Positions 14,097 to 22,430 of a DNA stretch of 64,000 nt are shown piece by piece. The stretch spans positions 52,496-116,495 of the forward strand of contig JAFDVJ010000012.1 in NCBI GenBank assembly GCA_018269075.1, written 5' to 3'. Position 1 is the first letter of the stretch; each line of letters begins with the position of its first letter. The position numbers and the translations under genes are program-made. Under the pieces are notes generated by a model. It was not told where the DNA came from. It searched no databases and saw only the letters and a program-made list of their open reading frames with translations. This DNA is from Acidobacteriota bacterium (GTDB lineage Bacteria; Acidobacteriota; Blastocatellia; Pyrinomonadales; Pyrinomonadaceae).

Positions 14097-14495
14097 TCAG
14101 TCAGTGGCAAAATCGGCGATCGTCTTGTTTTTCAAAACAGCTACCAGATCGTCGCGAATTCGTTTCCATTCGCCGCAGAAAGGGCACGAAGGATCTTCAT
14201 CGCGTGAAAGACATAAAATGCATTCGTCCAGGTAAGGGTCGTGGTCGAGCACCCGGAAAACATCCCATAAAGAGATCTTTTCGGGCGCCAGCGCCAGCAA
14301 ATAACCGCCGTGCACACCTTTGACCGACTGCACGATGCGGTGACGACGTAATTCTGCAAGTAGTTTTCTCAAATATTCGGGCGGAATTCTCTCGCTGACG
14401 GCGATTTCGTTTAAGCCGCAAAGTCGAAGATCAGTTTGTCGTGCTAAATACGCCAACGCTCTGATGCCATAGCCTGTCGCTTTTGAGAAGACCAT
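14097..14495 (-). CDS. Rrf2-family regulator with four-cysteine cluster
   Basis: 132 residues from ATG at 14495; a frame opening at 14570 adds 25 residues unlike the family, so the inner start is preferred. It has the typical Rrf2 start FSKATGYGIRALAYLA, a winged helix (LNEIAVSERIPPEYLRKLL, then KGVHGGYLLALAP), and four cysteines C92-x2-C95-x8-C104-x2-C107. These could bind Fe-S or zinc. Rrf2 proteins sense Fe-S status, NO or redox. It lies immediately upstream of the bc/cbb3 cluster on the same strand, so control of that cluster is likely. Confidence 0.85.
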   Translation of the reverse strand: MVFSKATGYGIRALAYLARQTDLRLCGLNEIAVSERIPPEYLRKLLAELRRHRIVQSVKGVHGGYLLALAPEKISLWDVFRVLDHDPYLDECILCLSRDEDPSCPFCGEWKRIRDDLVAVLKNKTIADFATD

Positions 14496-14787
14496 CAGCA
14501 AATGCCCCAAATGTGGATTTTTTTCTCCGCTTTTATATTTGCTTTTTAAGAAAACTTGGACAATAATCATTTGGCATCATTTTTTTGATTGAAATGCTCA
14601 AAAAATGATTAAAAAAAACGGCCCTGCCGGCGGCCGAAATCTTAGAAATTATCCCGCAAAAGACGCGTAATAAATAAAAATTTGTCGGCTCCCGGAATTT
14701 TTTAAATTCATCAGCGGCTTTGCGATTTTTTTTCACCCCCCCGAAAAAAAAAAGCGGCTCCGATCGGCGGCCGCCGTTAAAACGACT
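14496..14787. promoter_or_regulatory. Divergent control region between Rrf2 and PAS-LuxR genes
   Basis: 292 bp without a supported gene. It is AT-rich next to the Rrf2 gene, including a possible leftward promoter read on the minus strand (TTGTCC, then TATAAA about 20 bases on). Next to the PAS-LuxR start it has homopolymer C and A runs and a GC-rich imperfect palindrome. Both regulators likely act here; no exact operator could be fixed. Confidence 0.45.
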
Positions 14788-15450
14788 ATGCGACTGGGTG
14801 AAATCAAAAAGCTTATCGAAGGGACGGCCGACGCCGCCTTCGTGATCGATCCGAACGGCTTCGTCGCCGCCTGGAACAAAGCCGCCGCCGAGCTTTTCGG
14901 CATCGACAAAAAACAGGCGATCGGGCAGGCCTGCAGCGATATCCTCCACGGCGTCGACGAATGCGGCCGCGCCTGCGACGGCGACTGCTCGATTCGCCGC
15001 AAGGCGCGCAATCACCAGCCGCTCAAAAGCTACGACATTCAGGTGACGACCAACGGCAAGCGCCAGTGGTGCAACATTTCCGTGATGATCGTCGACGAGC
15101 CGCAGTCGACGATGCCCTACACGATCCATATCGCCCGGCCGACCGACCTGCAGAAAAGGTTCGAGATGCTGATGCGCGATTTCGTGGTCAACGAGACCAA
15201 TCTCCCGGTCGCCAACGTCAGCGAGATTCTCGCCGTCAAGAACACGCCGACCAACGTCACCGAGCTCAGCCGGCGCGAGCTCGAGATTCTCCGCTGTCTC
15301 GCAAAGGGCGCGACGACCAAGGAAATCGCCGACCAGCTTTACATCAGCCGGACGACGGTCAACAATCACATCCAGCACATCCTCAAAAAACTCGACGCGC
15401 ACACCCGGCTCGAAGCCGTCCGCCGCGCCGAGCAGGCCAGACTCATTTAG
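14788..15450 (+). CDS. PAS-LuxR transcription regulator with cysteine motif
   Basis: 220 residues. The N-terminal PAS domain (about 1-115: AAFVIDPNGFVAAWNKAA) contains C49-x9-C59-x3-C63-x3-C67, a likely metal or Fe-S binding set within the PAS loop. The C-terminal LuxR helix-turn-helix is at about 155-215 (LSRRELEILRCLAKGATTKEIA, ISRTTVNNHIQHILKKL). There is no receiver domain, so it probably senses a cytoplasmic redox or oxygen signal directly. It is divergent from the Rrf2 gene across a 292-bp region. Confidence 0.85.
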   Translation: MRLGEIKKLIEGTADAAFVIDPNGFVAAWNKAAAELFGIDKKQAIGQACSDILHGVDECGRACDGDCSIRRKARNHQPLKSYDIQVTTNGKRQWCNISVMIVDEPQSTMPYTIHIARPTDLQKRFEMLMRDFVVNETNLPVANVSEILAVKNTPTNVTELSRRELEILRCLAKGATTKEIADQLYISRTTVNNHIQHILKKLDAHTRLEAVRRAEQARLI

Positions 15451-15541
15451 TCTTGAGTCCTGAGTCCTGAGTTCTGATTCAAAAACCGAAGATCAAAAAT
15501 CGCAGACCGCCGTTCCGGCGCGGGACCGCGCGAAAAATTTG

Positions 15542-15570
15542 TTGACGAAATTCGTGCGAATAGGCTAAAT
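15542..15570 (+). promoter_or_regulatory. Candidate sigma70-type promoter for the FG-GAP gene
   Basis: TTGACG at 15542-15547, a 17-bp spacer, and CTAAAT at 15565-15570, about 84 bp upstream of the FG-GAP protein start. The upstream part of the gap (15451-15475) is a short repeat of GAGTCCT units. Confidence 0.4.
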
Positions 15571-15653
15571 TTGAATTAGATACTTGTAAGAAATACCTGT
15601 CGAGTCTTCCCCTTTACTCCAGCAAAAAAATTTTTCCGAGGTCTTGAAAGTTT

Positions 15654-17483
15654 ATGTCTAAACTGATGATTCGCCGTGTCTTTTCGAGTCTTGCCGGATC
15701 GGTCATTCTGATCGCATTACTGGCCGGAAATACGTTTTTCACGCCGCGCGCGGCGATGCAGTCGGCGGCGCTCGTGCCGGATCTCGGCATCGGCGCGAGC
15801 CTCCACGGCGCGCGGCCGTTTCCCGCCAACAACGCGTGGAATCTGGACGTTTCGCGGTTTCCGGTCCATTCGAACTCCGCGAACCTGATCGCTTCGATCG
15901 GCGCCAACACGGGGCTTCATCCGGATTTCGGAACCTTCTGGCAGGGCGCGCCGATCGGCATTCCCTACGTCGTCGTCGGCGGCACGCAGGCAATGGTGCC
16001 GATCAATTTCACCGACTACGGCGACCAGAGCGATCCCGGCCCGTACCCGGTGCCGGCGAACGCACCGATCGAGGGCGGCTCGGCGTCGACCGGCGACCGT
16101 CACGTCCTGACGATCGACCGCGATAACTGGAAGCTGTACGAGCTTTACTACTCGTTTCCGCAAAACGGCGGCGCGAGCTGGGACGCGTCGAGCGGCGCGG
16201 TCTGGAACTTCAATTCGAACAAGCTGCGGCCCGCGACGTGGACGTCGGCCGACGCCGCCGGGCTGCCGATCTTTCCCGGCCTCGTCCGCCGCGACGAGGT
16301 CGTCGAGCTGCAGGCGATCCGCCACGCATTGCGGTTTACGGTGCAGACCAGCCGCCGCGCCTACGTTTACCCGGCGACGCATCAGGCCGGTTCGACGACC
16401 AGCACGAACGCGCCGCCGATGGGTCTGCGCGTACGGCTCAAATCCGATTTCAACATCGAAAACCCGGCCTTTTCGCCGAACGTCCGCGTGATCCTGACGG
16501 CGCTCAAGAAATACGGGATGATCGTCGCCGACAACGGCTCTAACTGGTACATTTCCGGCACCCACGACCCGCTCTGGAACGACGACGAATACTCCGCGCT
16601 GAGCCAGGTCAAGGGCTCGAACTTCGAGGTCGTCCAGACGCCGAACCATCTGCTGATGCCGCAGAGCGATTTCGACGGCGACGGCCGCACCGATCTCTCG
16701 GTCTTTCGCCCGTCGACCGGCACCTGGTACGCGTCGGGCAGCACCGACGGCGTTTTTCGCGCGCAGGCTTTCGGAATTTCCACCGACAAGCCCGCGCCCG
16801 GCGATTACGACGGCGACGGTCTTTCCGACAACGCCGTCTTCCGCGACGGCGTCTGGCACATCTCGAACAGCTCGAACGGAAGCTACCGCGCCGAGCAGTT
16901 CGGCGTCGCCGGCGACGTTCCGGTCGCCGCCGACTTCGACGCCGACGGCCGCACCGATCTCGCCGTCTTTCGCCCGTCGAACGGCACCTGGTACGTCCGC
17001 AACAGCGCCGACAATTCGTTTCGCGCCAATCAATTCGGCCTTTCGACGGACAAACCGGCGGTCGCCGATTACGACGGCGACGGCAAAGCCGACATCGCCG
17101 TCTTCCGGCCCTCGACCGGTCAATGGTGGATCTGGCAAAGCTCGAACGGCGCGTATCGCTCGCCGCAGTTCGGTCTATCGGGCGACATTCCGGTCGTCGC
17201 CGATTACGACGCCGACGGGCTCGCCGACGTCGCGGTTTTCCGGCCGTCGACCGGCGTTTGGTACATTATGCAGAGCACCGACGGCCTGCGGATCGCGCAG
17301 TGGGGCCTCTCGACCGACCGCCCGACGCCCGGCGATTACGACGGCGACAACCGCGCCGATCTCGCCGTCTTCCGGCCGGCGACCGGCGTCTGGTACATTA
17401 TGCAGAGCTGGAACAACACGTTCCGCGCCAATCAGTTCGGCCTCAACGGCGACAGTCCGGCGCCGGCCGCCTATCTTCCGTAG
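15654..17483 (+). CDS. Secreted FG-GAP/VCBS repeat protein
   Basis: 609 residues. A signal peptide (about 1-34, hydrophobic IALLAGNTFF then AAMQSA) leads to an N-terminal domain of unknown fold (about 35-335). Residues 340-609 hold repeats of about 45 residues. Six calcium-loop motifs of type D-x-D-G/A-D-x-x-x-D are visible (DFDGDGRTD, DYDGDGLSD, DFDADGRTD, DYDGDGKAD, DYDADGLAD, DYDGDNRAD), each followed by AVFRPS/TGTWY. This builds a beta-propeller-like surface. It is likely exported; the ligand or substrate is unknown. Confidence 0.85.
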   Translation: MSKLMIRRVFSSLAGSVILIALLAGNTFFTPRAAMQSAALVPDLGIGASLHGARPFPANNAWNLDVSRFPVHSNSANLIASIGANTGLHPDFGTFWQGAPIGIPYVVVGGTQAMVPINFTDYGDQSDPGPYPVPANAPIEGGSASTGDRHVLTIDRDNWKLYELYYSFPQNGGASWDASSGAVWNFNSNKLRPATWTSADAAGLPIFPGLVRRDEVVELQAIRHALRFTVQTSRRAYVYPATHQAGSTTSTNAPPMGLRVRLKSDFNIENPAFSPNVRVILTALKKYGMIVADNGSNWYISGTHDPLWNDDEYSALSQVKGSNFEVVQTPNHLLMPQSDFDGDGRTDLSVFRPSTGTWYASGSTDGVFRAQAFGISTDKPAPGDYDGDGLSDNAVFRDGVWHISNSSNGSYRAEQFGVAGDVPVAADFDADGRTDLAVFRPSNGTWYVRNSADNSFRANQFGLSTDKPAVADYDGDGKADIAVFRPSTGQWWIWQSSNGAYRSPQFGLSGDIPVVADYDADGLADVAVFRPSTGVWYIMQSTDGLRIAQWGLSTDRPTPGDYDGDNRADLAVFRPATGVWYIMQSWNNTFRANQFGLNGDSPAPAAYLP

Positions 17484-17573
17484 GGATTTCGGATTTCGGA
17501 TTTCGGATTTCGGATTGGCAGATCGAAACGCGAAGACCGAAGACCAAAGACCAAAGATCGAAGACCGAATTCG
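17484..17573 (+). repeat. Host short tandem repeats: GGATTTC and GAAGACC-AA units
   Basis: Directly after the FG-GAP stop there are consecutive GGATTTC units (17484-17516), followed by GAAGACC(A/G)AA-type units (17527-17572). The first unit recurs in reverse orientation at 19344-19372. There is no coding potential of its own. Confidence 0.75.
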
Positions 17574-17608
17574 CGAAAAACCCGCCGAATCTGCTAGGCT
17601 GTCAGTTG

Positions 17609-18292
17609 ATGCTGAGGATTTTCGCGAAAATTTCGATGGCGGTTTTTCTGGCGGCGGTGCCGTTTTTGTTTTACGGGTTCGGCGCGCAGACGCTGCGGGC
17701 GCTCGCGAAAATCTCGCTGAAGGATGCGCGCTGGCTGGCGTTTTTGTTCGGACTGGCCGTTTTCTTTCCGTGCGTGTTCGTCGCGCGGCGCGTCTTTGCG
17801 AGCGCGTGGAGCTATCTCGAAACGCTCGAACACGAGGTCACGCATCTGCTCGTCGGACTGTTTTTCCTGAAAATCCCGGTCGGCTTTCGGGTCAGCGCGC
17901 ACGAGGGCGGCGAGGTCCGGCAGATCGGGTTCGGCTCGACCGGCCAGACGTGGGTCACGCTCGCGCCGTATTTTTTCCCGACCGTTTCGCTGCTCGTGCT
18001 GGTCGTCGCCGTGTTCGTCGATCTCGGCCAGAAAACCTTTCTCGCGGTGCTCGGCTGGACGACCGCTTTTCATCTCGTCACGAACTGGGGCGAAACGAGC
18101 TTTCGCCAGCCCGATCTGCAGAAGGCCGGCATCTTGAAGACGCTTTTGATCCTGCCGGTGATGAACCTGATCTCCTACGGCTCGATCGTCGCCTTCGTCG
18201 CCGGCGGCCGCCCGGGTTTCGCCGCCTTCTGGCTCGAAAGCCTCCGCGGCGCGCTCACGCTCTTTAAAAGTTTAGGAAGTTTGGGAAGTTAG
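17609..18292 (+). CDS. M50-like membrane zinc peptidase
   Basis: 227 residues from ATG at 17609. About five membrane helices. The zinc motif HEVTH (HExxH) is at residues 75-79 at the edge of a helix, and FHLVTNWGETSF later may supply further ligands or the substrate region. The membrane topology is as in M50-type intramembrane or membrane-associated proteases; the substrate is unknown. The last residues (SLGSLGS) are encoded by the GGAAGTTTG repeat that follows, so the C-terminus looks repeat-derived. A longer frame upstream of this ATG runs antisense to nothing plausible and was trimmed. Confidence 0.65.
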   Translation: MLRIFAKISMAVFLAAVPFLFYGFGAQTLRALAKISLKDARWLAFLFGLAVFFPCVFVARRVFASAWSYLETLEHEVTHLLVGLFFLKIPVGFRVSAHEGGEVRQIGFGSTGQTWVTLAPYFFPTVSLLVLVVAVFVDLGQKTFLAVLGWTTAFHLVTNWGETSFRQPDLQKAGILKTLLILPVMNLISYGSIVAFVAGGRPGFAAFWLESLRGALTLFKSLGSLGS

Positions 18293-18356
18293 GGCTTTTC
18301 CTCCCAAACTTCCCAAACTTCCCAAACTTCCTAAACTTCCTAAACTTCCCAATCTT
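18262..18356. repeat. AACTTCCCA tandem repeats forming a convergent hairpin/terminator
   Basis: GGAAGTTTGGGAAGTT at 18274-18290 is followed by repeated AAACTTCC(C/T) units to 18352, so the two sides can pair into a long stem. It lies between two converging genes and probably ends both transcripts. The same repeat family occurs at 63299-63396. Confidence 0.7.
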
Positions 18357-19184
18357 TCACAAACTGAATTTGTAGACGATGATGCCCGTCACCTTGACCG
18401 GCTGGCTCGACAGGAGCGTCGGCGTGAATTTGCATTCGCGCGCCGCCTGAACAGCCGCCGCGCGGAGCAGCGGGTGGCCGGACACGACCGCCGCCGACGT
18501 GACGCGGCCGGTTTCGTCGATCAGCACCTCGACGTTGACTTCGCCCTGAAGGCGAATCGCTTTCGCGGCGGCCGGATAAGGCGGCTTCGCGAGATAGGTC
18601 GCGCGGCCGTTGATGACGCCGAGCGATTGCGGCGGCAGATTTTTCGGCGTCGGCTTCGGCGTCGGCTTGACGACGACTTCCGGAAGTTTTTCATCCGGCT
18701 CGTTGTCCGCCCGGCGCGTCTTTTCCGGTTCGCACAAACCGCAGCCCTTGTCGGTCGAATCGCCGTCGCCCCGCCGACCGACCGTTTCCGGAATCGCGTT
18801 GATGTCGCCGCGTTTGACCATACTCAGATCGAACTGGCGGGCGTTGACGACGTCTTTCTGGCCGCCGAGGTCCTTCGGCGGCGTGACCGACCGCGAAAGA
18901 TCTTCGTAAATCTCCTTCAGAACGATTTGTTTGGACGGCGCGCTCGAAGTCTTCTCGACTTTGATCTCAGGTTTCGGCGGCGGTTCCTCGCCGATCGCGA
19001 CCGGCGCGACGACGCGCGACAGGTCGAAATCATTGCCGCTCATCGCGAAATTTTTGGCGAACAGGCTGTACGTCCAGCCGCTCGCGAGGACGGCCGTCAT
19101 AATTCCGAGCGTCGTGAACAGAAACCGCCCGCGCCGCGCGTTTTCCCGCTGATTGCTTTTCGATTCGACAAGTTGGTCTAACAT
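18357..19184 (-). CDS. TonB-family energy transducer
   Basis: 275 residues. A cytoplasmic N-terminus with one membrane helix (about 24-45) precedes a long periplasmic spacer rich in proline and lysine (PTPKPTPKN), and a C-terminal TonB domain (about 195-275: PYPAAAKAIRLQGEVNVEV, DETGRVTSAAVVSGHPLL, ARECKFTPTLL). It transmits proton-motive force to outer-membrane receptors. AAGGAG precedes the ATG. A CGLC motif in the spacer is unusual. It is not linked to ExbB/D here. Confidence 0.88.
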   Translation of the reverse strand: MLDQLVESKSNQRENARRGRFLFTTLGIMTAVLASGWTYSLFAKNFAMSGNDFDLSRVVAPVAIGEEPPPKPEIKVEKTSSAPSKQIVLKEIYEDLSRSVTPPKDLGGQKDVVNARQFDLSMVKRGDINAIPETVGRRGDGDSTDKGCGLCEPEKTRRADNEPDEKLPEVVVKPTPKPTPKNLPPQSLGVINGRATYLAKPPYPAAAKAIRLQGEVNVEVLIDETGRVTSAAVVSGHPLLRAAAVQAARECKFTPTLLSSQPVKVTGIIVYKFSL

Positions 19185-19343
19185 TTTGTTTTTTCTCCTT
19201 TTTTTCCGGTGCCGTTTTGGTCAAAAGTCAGAAAACAAAACCGGCGAATCGTCATCGCCGCCCGTTTAGACACCGCGCTATATCGATTTGTTCCCGCTTA
19301 TTTTCGGCCCCGACAAACGAGGCCCGGCTCCGCGTCGAAAAAT

Positions 19344-19372
19344 CCGAAATCCGAAATCCGAAATCCGAAATC
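19344..19372. repeat. Host GAAATCC tandem repeat (reverse of 17484 repeat)
   Basis: Four to five consecutive AATCCGA units upstream of ywbE, the reverse complement of the GGATTTC units after the FG-GAP gene. The gap 19185-19403 otherwise shows no gene. Confidence 0.7.
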
Positions 19373-19403
19373 AAAATGCGTTAAAATAGACGACGGAAAG
19401 TTT

Positions 19404-19607
19404 ATGAACGGAAAACAGAGAGAAAACGTCCGCCCCGGAATGCGCGTCGCGATCGTGCTGAAGCAGGACCAGCGCACCGGCCGGCGCACCGTCGGCGTCG
19501 TCAGGGATTTGCTGACCAATTCGAAATTTCACCCGCACGGCATCAAAGTCCGCCTGACCGACGGCCAGGTCGGCCGCGTGCAGGAAATTCTGGCGGACGA
19601 AAATTAA
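19404..19607 (+). CDS. ywbE: YwbE family protein (DUF2196)
   Basis: 67 residues with the family hallmark pattern: NG-x-R-x-x-(V/I)-x-PG at the start, VAIVLKQDQRTGRRTVGVV in the middle, then LTNSKFHPHGIKVRLTDG and GRVQEIL. GGAAAG lies 4 bases before the ATG. The function is unknown. It is the last host gene before the prophage left end (42 bp away). Confidence 0.9.
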   Translation: MNGKQRENVRPGMRVAIVLKQDQRTGRRTVGVVRDLLTNSKFHPHGIKVRLTDGQVGRVQEILADEN

Positions 19608-19657
19608 CCGATAAAAATTTTATAAAACCTGAAACAAACGCCTGAATTTGCGAGCAA

Positions 19658-19701
19658 ACACGATAATGGATGACTTTCAAACACGATAATGCCTGAAACG
19701 C
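19658..19701 (+). repeat. Prophage left end: paired transposase-type binding sites
   Basis: ACACGATAATG occurs at 19658-19668 and 19681-19691, and the inner copy extends to a 23-bp element at 19679-19701 that matches the right end in inverted orientation with one mismatch. The outer copy begins 8 bp inside the proposed boundary at 19650. Confidence 0.85.
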
Positions 19702-19705
19702 GAAC

Positions 19706-19718
19706 TTGACTGAGTCAA
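19706..19718. promoter_or_regulatory. TTGACTGAGTCAA palindrome near the left end
   Basis: 13-bp palindrome just inside the left terminal repeats. The same sequence occurs at 34616-34628 and 62534-62546, with one-mismatch copies at 23385-23397 and 26983-26995. It is a candidate protein-binding site of the phage. Confidence 0.5.
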
Positions 19719-19728
19719 AAGCCTAGTA

Positions 19729-20655
19729 TCAGTCCCACCCAGATCTCATGTGAACATCAATCTTTGTTGAGAATGATTCCCTTAAATCATTGACGAACTT
19801 AGTCAATTGGTTTCGAGAAAGTTTAGACTCCAAATAAAGTCGAACTTCTGGCGGATCAAAGTATGATTTTATTGTTGAGTACGAAAATGGAAGGTTTGAC
19901 GCAGTTTGATTACGAAATTCCGTTAGAGAAGCTACATCAGAAAACTTTAAGATAAGTGTTGTCGCATCGCCAGGTGCCGCTCTTTCATATCGACTAATTG
20001 GCTGATATTTAGAGTTCGCGACATCACGACGCATAAAACTTATTTCCTGCCTTAATGCATCGAATGATTCAATTACAAATTCATCTAACGTAAGGTTGCG
20101 ATGCTCTAATTTAGGTTTATCTACTACGCCAAAATGTCGAAGAAAAGGTGAATATTCCTTGTCAGTTTTTGATTTTTCGAATGTATCCTTTATTTTTTCC
20201 GATAATTTTTCGGAAAACTCAACAATTCGATGATAATTTAAATCACGGGGATAAAGTAGATGTTCAATTGGCGATGTATCGAAAGAAAATGCTGTTTCGA
20301 AATCTTTGACAATTATGGTTGGTTTGTCAAAAGTCAATCGAATACCTAATTCAAACATTACATTTGGATTTTTTCCGCTAATGTCGCAGACAATCATGTC
20401 GTTGCTATAGATGTTAGTGACAATTGTTCTATGTATGAAATTAACCTCAGAGGCATTACTAACCAAATCCCCTTTAAAGCCTGCCTTTTGAATTGAATTT
20501 AATAATATAGTCTTAACTTCTGACCAGTGTTGTGGTGAACAACCATCAATTTCAGAAATTGGCATAATGATGCCACAAGTCGGAAGTTCTGCTACCATTT
20601 CTTTTTTATTTTCTTTTTCGATTGCATTCTTTTCTTGATCTTTTTTTTCTGCCAT
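19729..20655 (-). CDS. TIR/deoxyribosyltransferase-fold cargo protein, probable antiphage effector
   Basis: 308 residues, AT-rich, at the extreme left of the prophage. Residues about 25-115 contain CGIIMPISEIDGCSPQHW and CDISGKNPNVMFELGIRLT followed by DKPTIIV. This D-x-(S/T)-G-x-N-P-N-V-x-x-E-L-G pattern is typical of nucleoside 2-deoxyribosyltransferase-like and TIR-like NAD+-consuming domains of defence proteins. The glutamate in FELG would be the catalytic residue. A lysine-rich N-terminus precedes it; the C-terminal 190 residues are unrecognised and may sense the trigger. AAGGA precedes the ATG. Transcription runs towards the phage end, apart from the structural genes. Function is inference. 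Confidence 0.6.
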   Translation of the reverse strand: MAEKKDQEKNAIEKENKKEMVAELPTCGIIMPISEIDGCSPQHWSEVKTILLNSIQKAGFKGDLVSNASEVNFIHRTIVTNIYSNDMIVCDISGKNPNVMFELGIRLTFDKPTIIVKDFETAFSFDTSPIEHLLYPRDLNYHRIVEFSEKLSEKIKDTFEKSKTDKEYSPFLRHFGVVDKPKLEHRNLTLDEFVIESFDALRQEISFMRRDVANSKYQPISRYERAAPGDATTLILKFSDVASLTEFRNQTASNLPFSYSTIKSYFDPPEVRLYLESKLSRNQLTKFVNDLRESFSTKIDVHMRSGWD

Positions 20656-20789
20656 ATTAGGTATCCTTTTTGGGCAATAGAGTGTTGCTTGGAAATAATA
20701 TCACAATATTATTTTGTGCTTGGCAAAAAACATTATCGGGAGGTCTGAATCCATTCAAATGCGGTAAAAAAAATGCGCTGATTACTTCA

Positions 20790-22427
20790 TTATTTCTCTA
20801 AAATAGTAAAACTATAATTAAAATTATTGAGGCCGCCTTCGAGCTCATACGGCGAGTCAATATAGCCCTCGATGTCTTCAGGAGGCGTCACGTTATAGTT
20901 TCGATAGAAACAAGGCAGAGCCGGCCCGTAATGCGCCGCGTGGAATGTTTTCATCGCGGCTACCTCATCCGAGCGCCGCGAGCTGAACTTCAGATCGAGC
21001 TCTCGCTTCGGATCGCTCAAGACTTCGGAGATCCGATCGCCTTCAGGCGGATCGTAAAAGTTGACCGACTGGCTCGGCGTCTGTTGGACGCCTCGAAGAT
21101 CGGCCTGATACGGATAGACATCGGCGATCGTTAAATTGTAGCCCGCCGCGATCGCCGCCGACTTCGATCGAATTTCCTGCTCGGAAAAGTTCCTCGATGC
21201 CAGAATCAGCAGCGCGACGTCGCCGGCCCACTTCCGGGTGGTGAATGTCCGATCCTGAAACAATTGAATGCCGGAAACGGTGATGTTTCTCCAGAAGCGG
21301 AAGAAAATCAAGTTGAAGGCATTCATCGGTGCAGGAGCTGCCGAAGCCGGATAGATTCGATCGTTTGTCCGAAATTCATAAAAGTCGGTCAAAAAGTCGA
21401 AGAAATTCGTTCCGGTATTGTTTCCGACCAAAATGCCCTGCGAGATCGTATCCGTCAAAAGTCCCTTGTAATCCGGGAACGACGACCCGTTATATTTCGC
21501 CAGTATCCAGCCGCATCGAAAAGTAAAGGTCGAGTTGTTGACGAGCGGGTTCTGCGAGCCGGTATTTCGAATTACAGGCTTCGAATTGATCACGCCGGTC
21601 TGGAACGTCGGCTGGCTCGACGCAGCAGTCAGATGCCGGTTATTGACGCTCTGATCGGTAAAGCTCGAAACGGTGCTGCCGTTCGTCTGCGTCATCAAAT
21701 TCGCTTCGCAGAACAGCTCGGTGCCGGTCTGATCGAAGCCATACGGCAGCGGCGCGAAATAAGTGACGGTTGTCGAAACTTCCGAATAACCGCTGGCGGA
21801 CATTTTCGGAACTTTGATGATCGTCCCGTTCGTTAAATCGCCGTCCTGGATAAATCGCAGGTTGGCTCCAGTAAACGAATAGGTGGTTGTATGGACGACC
21901 GTCCCGTTTACGGAAACACGCAAATATCCACCACTGATGATCTCCATTCTGATCAAATCGCCTAACATCCAGCTCGAAATCGTATAGTTGGCATTGCCTG
22001 ACGGATGATACGTCATCAAAAAATTCGGATTCGACGACGAAGCAAAAACAACTCGGTGTGTGCCGGCATCGTTCTCAACGCCAACCCAATACGGATTAGT
22101 TCGCGCGGCTGTGAATTCTACGTAATCACCAATTGCATTAAGCAGACCATTTGATTTTGCCTGAGAATAATACCCTCCCGAAGTTGCATTTTTGGTCAGC
22201 GTGTCGTCGGCGTTTGTTGAATAGAACGTCGAGTTAACGTAATTCCAAAATGACGAGTGGGCACGGATCAGCGACGAGCCAGCGCTGCCTGGCGCGGTAA
22301 AGACTCCCAATTGAGTTAAAGAACCGAGTCCTTCAAGAGTCCAAACAGGCGATGCGATGCCGGAAACGGAAAACGTTTGAGATGTGCCAGATTGTATATT
22401 TGGCGTTGTTGGATTGATCGTGCCCAT
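20790..22427 (-). CDS. Tail fibre / receptor-binding protein
   Basis: 545 residues, last gene of the leftward structural block. The N-terminal Ig-like segment (NIQSGTSQTFSVSGIA) is followed by a beta-rich lectin-like region with FWNYVNSTFYSTNADDTLTK and VSVNGTVVHTTT, resembling LamG/concanavalin-type folds. The C-terminus (about 470-545) resembles tail-attachment modules (ELDLKFSSRR, NYVTPPEDIEGY-like). Position after the tail-tip genes supports host-surface binding. No endoglycosidase motif is seen. Confidence 0.5.
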   Translation of the reverse strand: MGTINPTTPNIQSGTSQTFSVSGIASPVWTLEGLGSLTQLGVFTAPGSAGSSLIRAHSSFWNYVNSTFYSTNADDTLTKNATSGGYYSQAKSNGLLNAIGDYVEFTAARTNPYWVGVENDAGTHRVVFASSSNPNFLMTYHPSGNANYTISSWMLGDLIRMEIISGGYLRVSVNGTVVHTTTYSFTGANLRFIQDGDLTNGTIIKVPKMSASGYSEVSTTVTYFAPLPYGFDQTGTELFCEANLMTQTNGSTVSSFTDQSVNNRHLTAASSQPTFQTGVINSKPVIRNTGSQNPLVNNSTFTFRCGWILAKYNGSSFPDYKGLLTDTISQGILVGNNTGTNFFDFLTDFYEFRTNDRIYPASAAPAPMNAFNLIFFRFWRNITVSGIQLFQDRTFTTRKWAGDVALLILASRNFSEQEIRSKSAAIAAGYNLTIADVYPYQADLRGVQQTPSQSVNFYDPPEGDRISEVLSDPKRELDLKFSSRRSDEVAAMKTFHAAHYGPALPCFYRNYNVTPPEDIEGYIDSPYELEGGLNNFNYSFTILEK

Positions 22428-22430
22428 ATT

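Noticed and set aside
15717-17138. Leftward frame opposite the FG-GAP gene
   Set aside because: Repeats of valine/aspartate/arginine mirror the FG-GAP repeats; no signal or domain.
18290-18356. Possible CRISPR array from regularly spaced AACTTCC words
   Set aside because: Units are contiguous 9-10 bp with no unique spacers and no cas genes.
19610-19657. Site-specific integrase attachment site at a tRNA or gene 3' end
   Set aside because: No integrase gene; the ends carry transposase-type inverted sites and the phage encodes MuA/MuB-like proteins.
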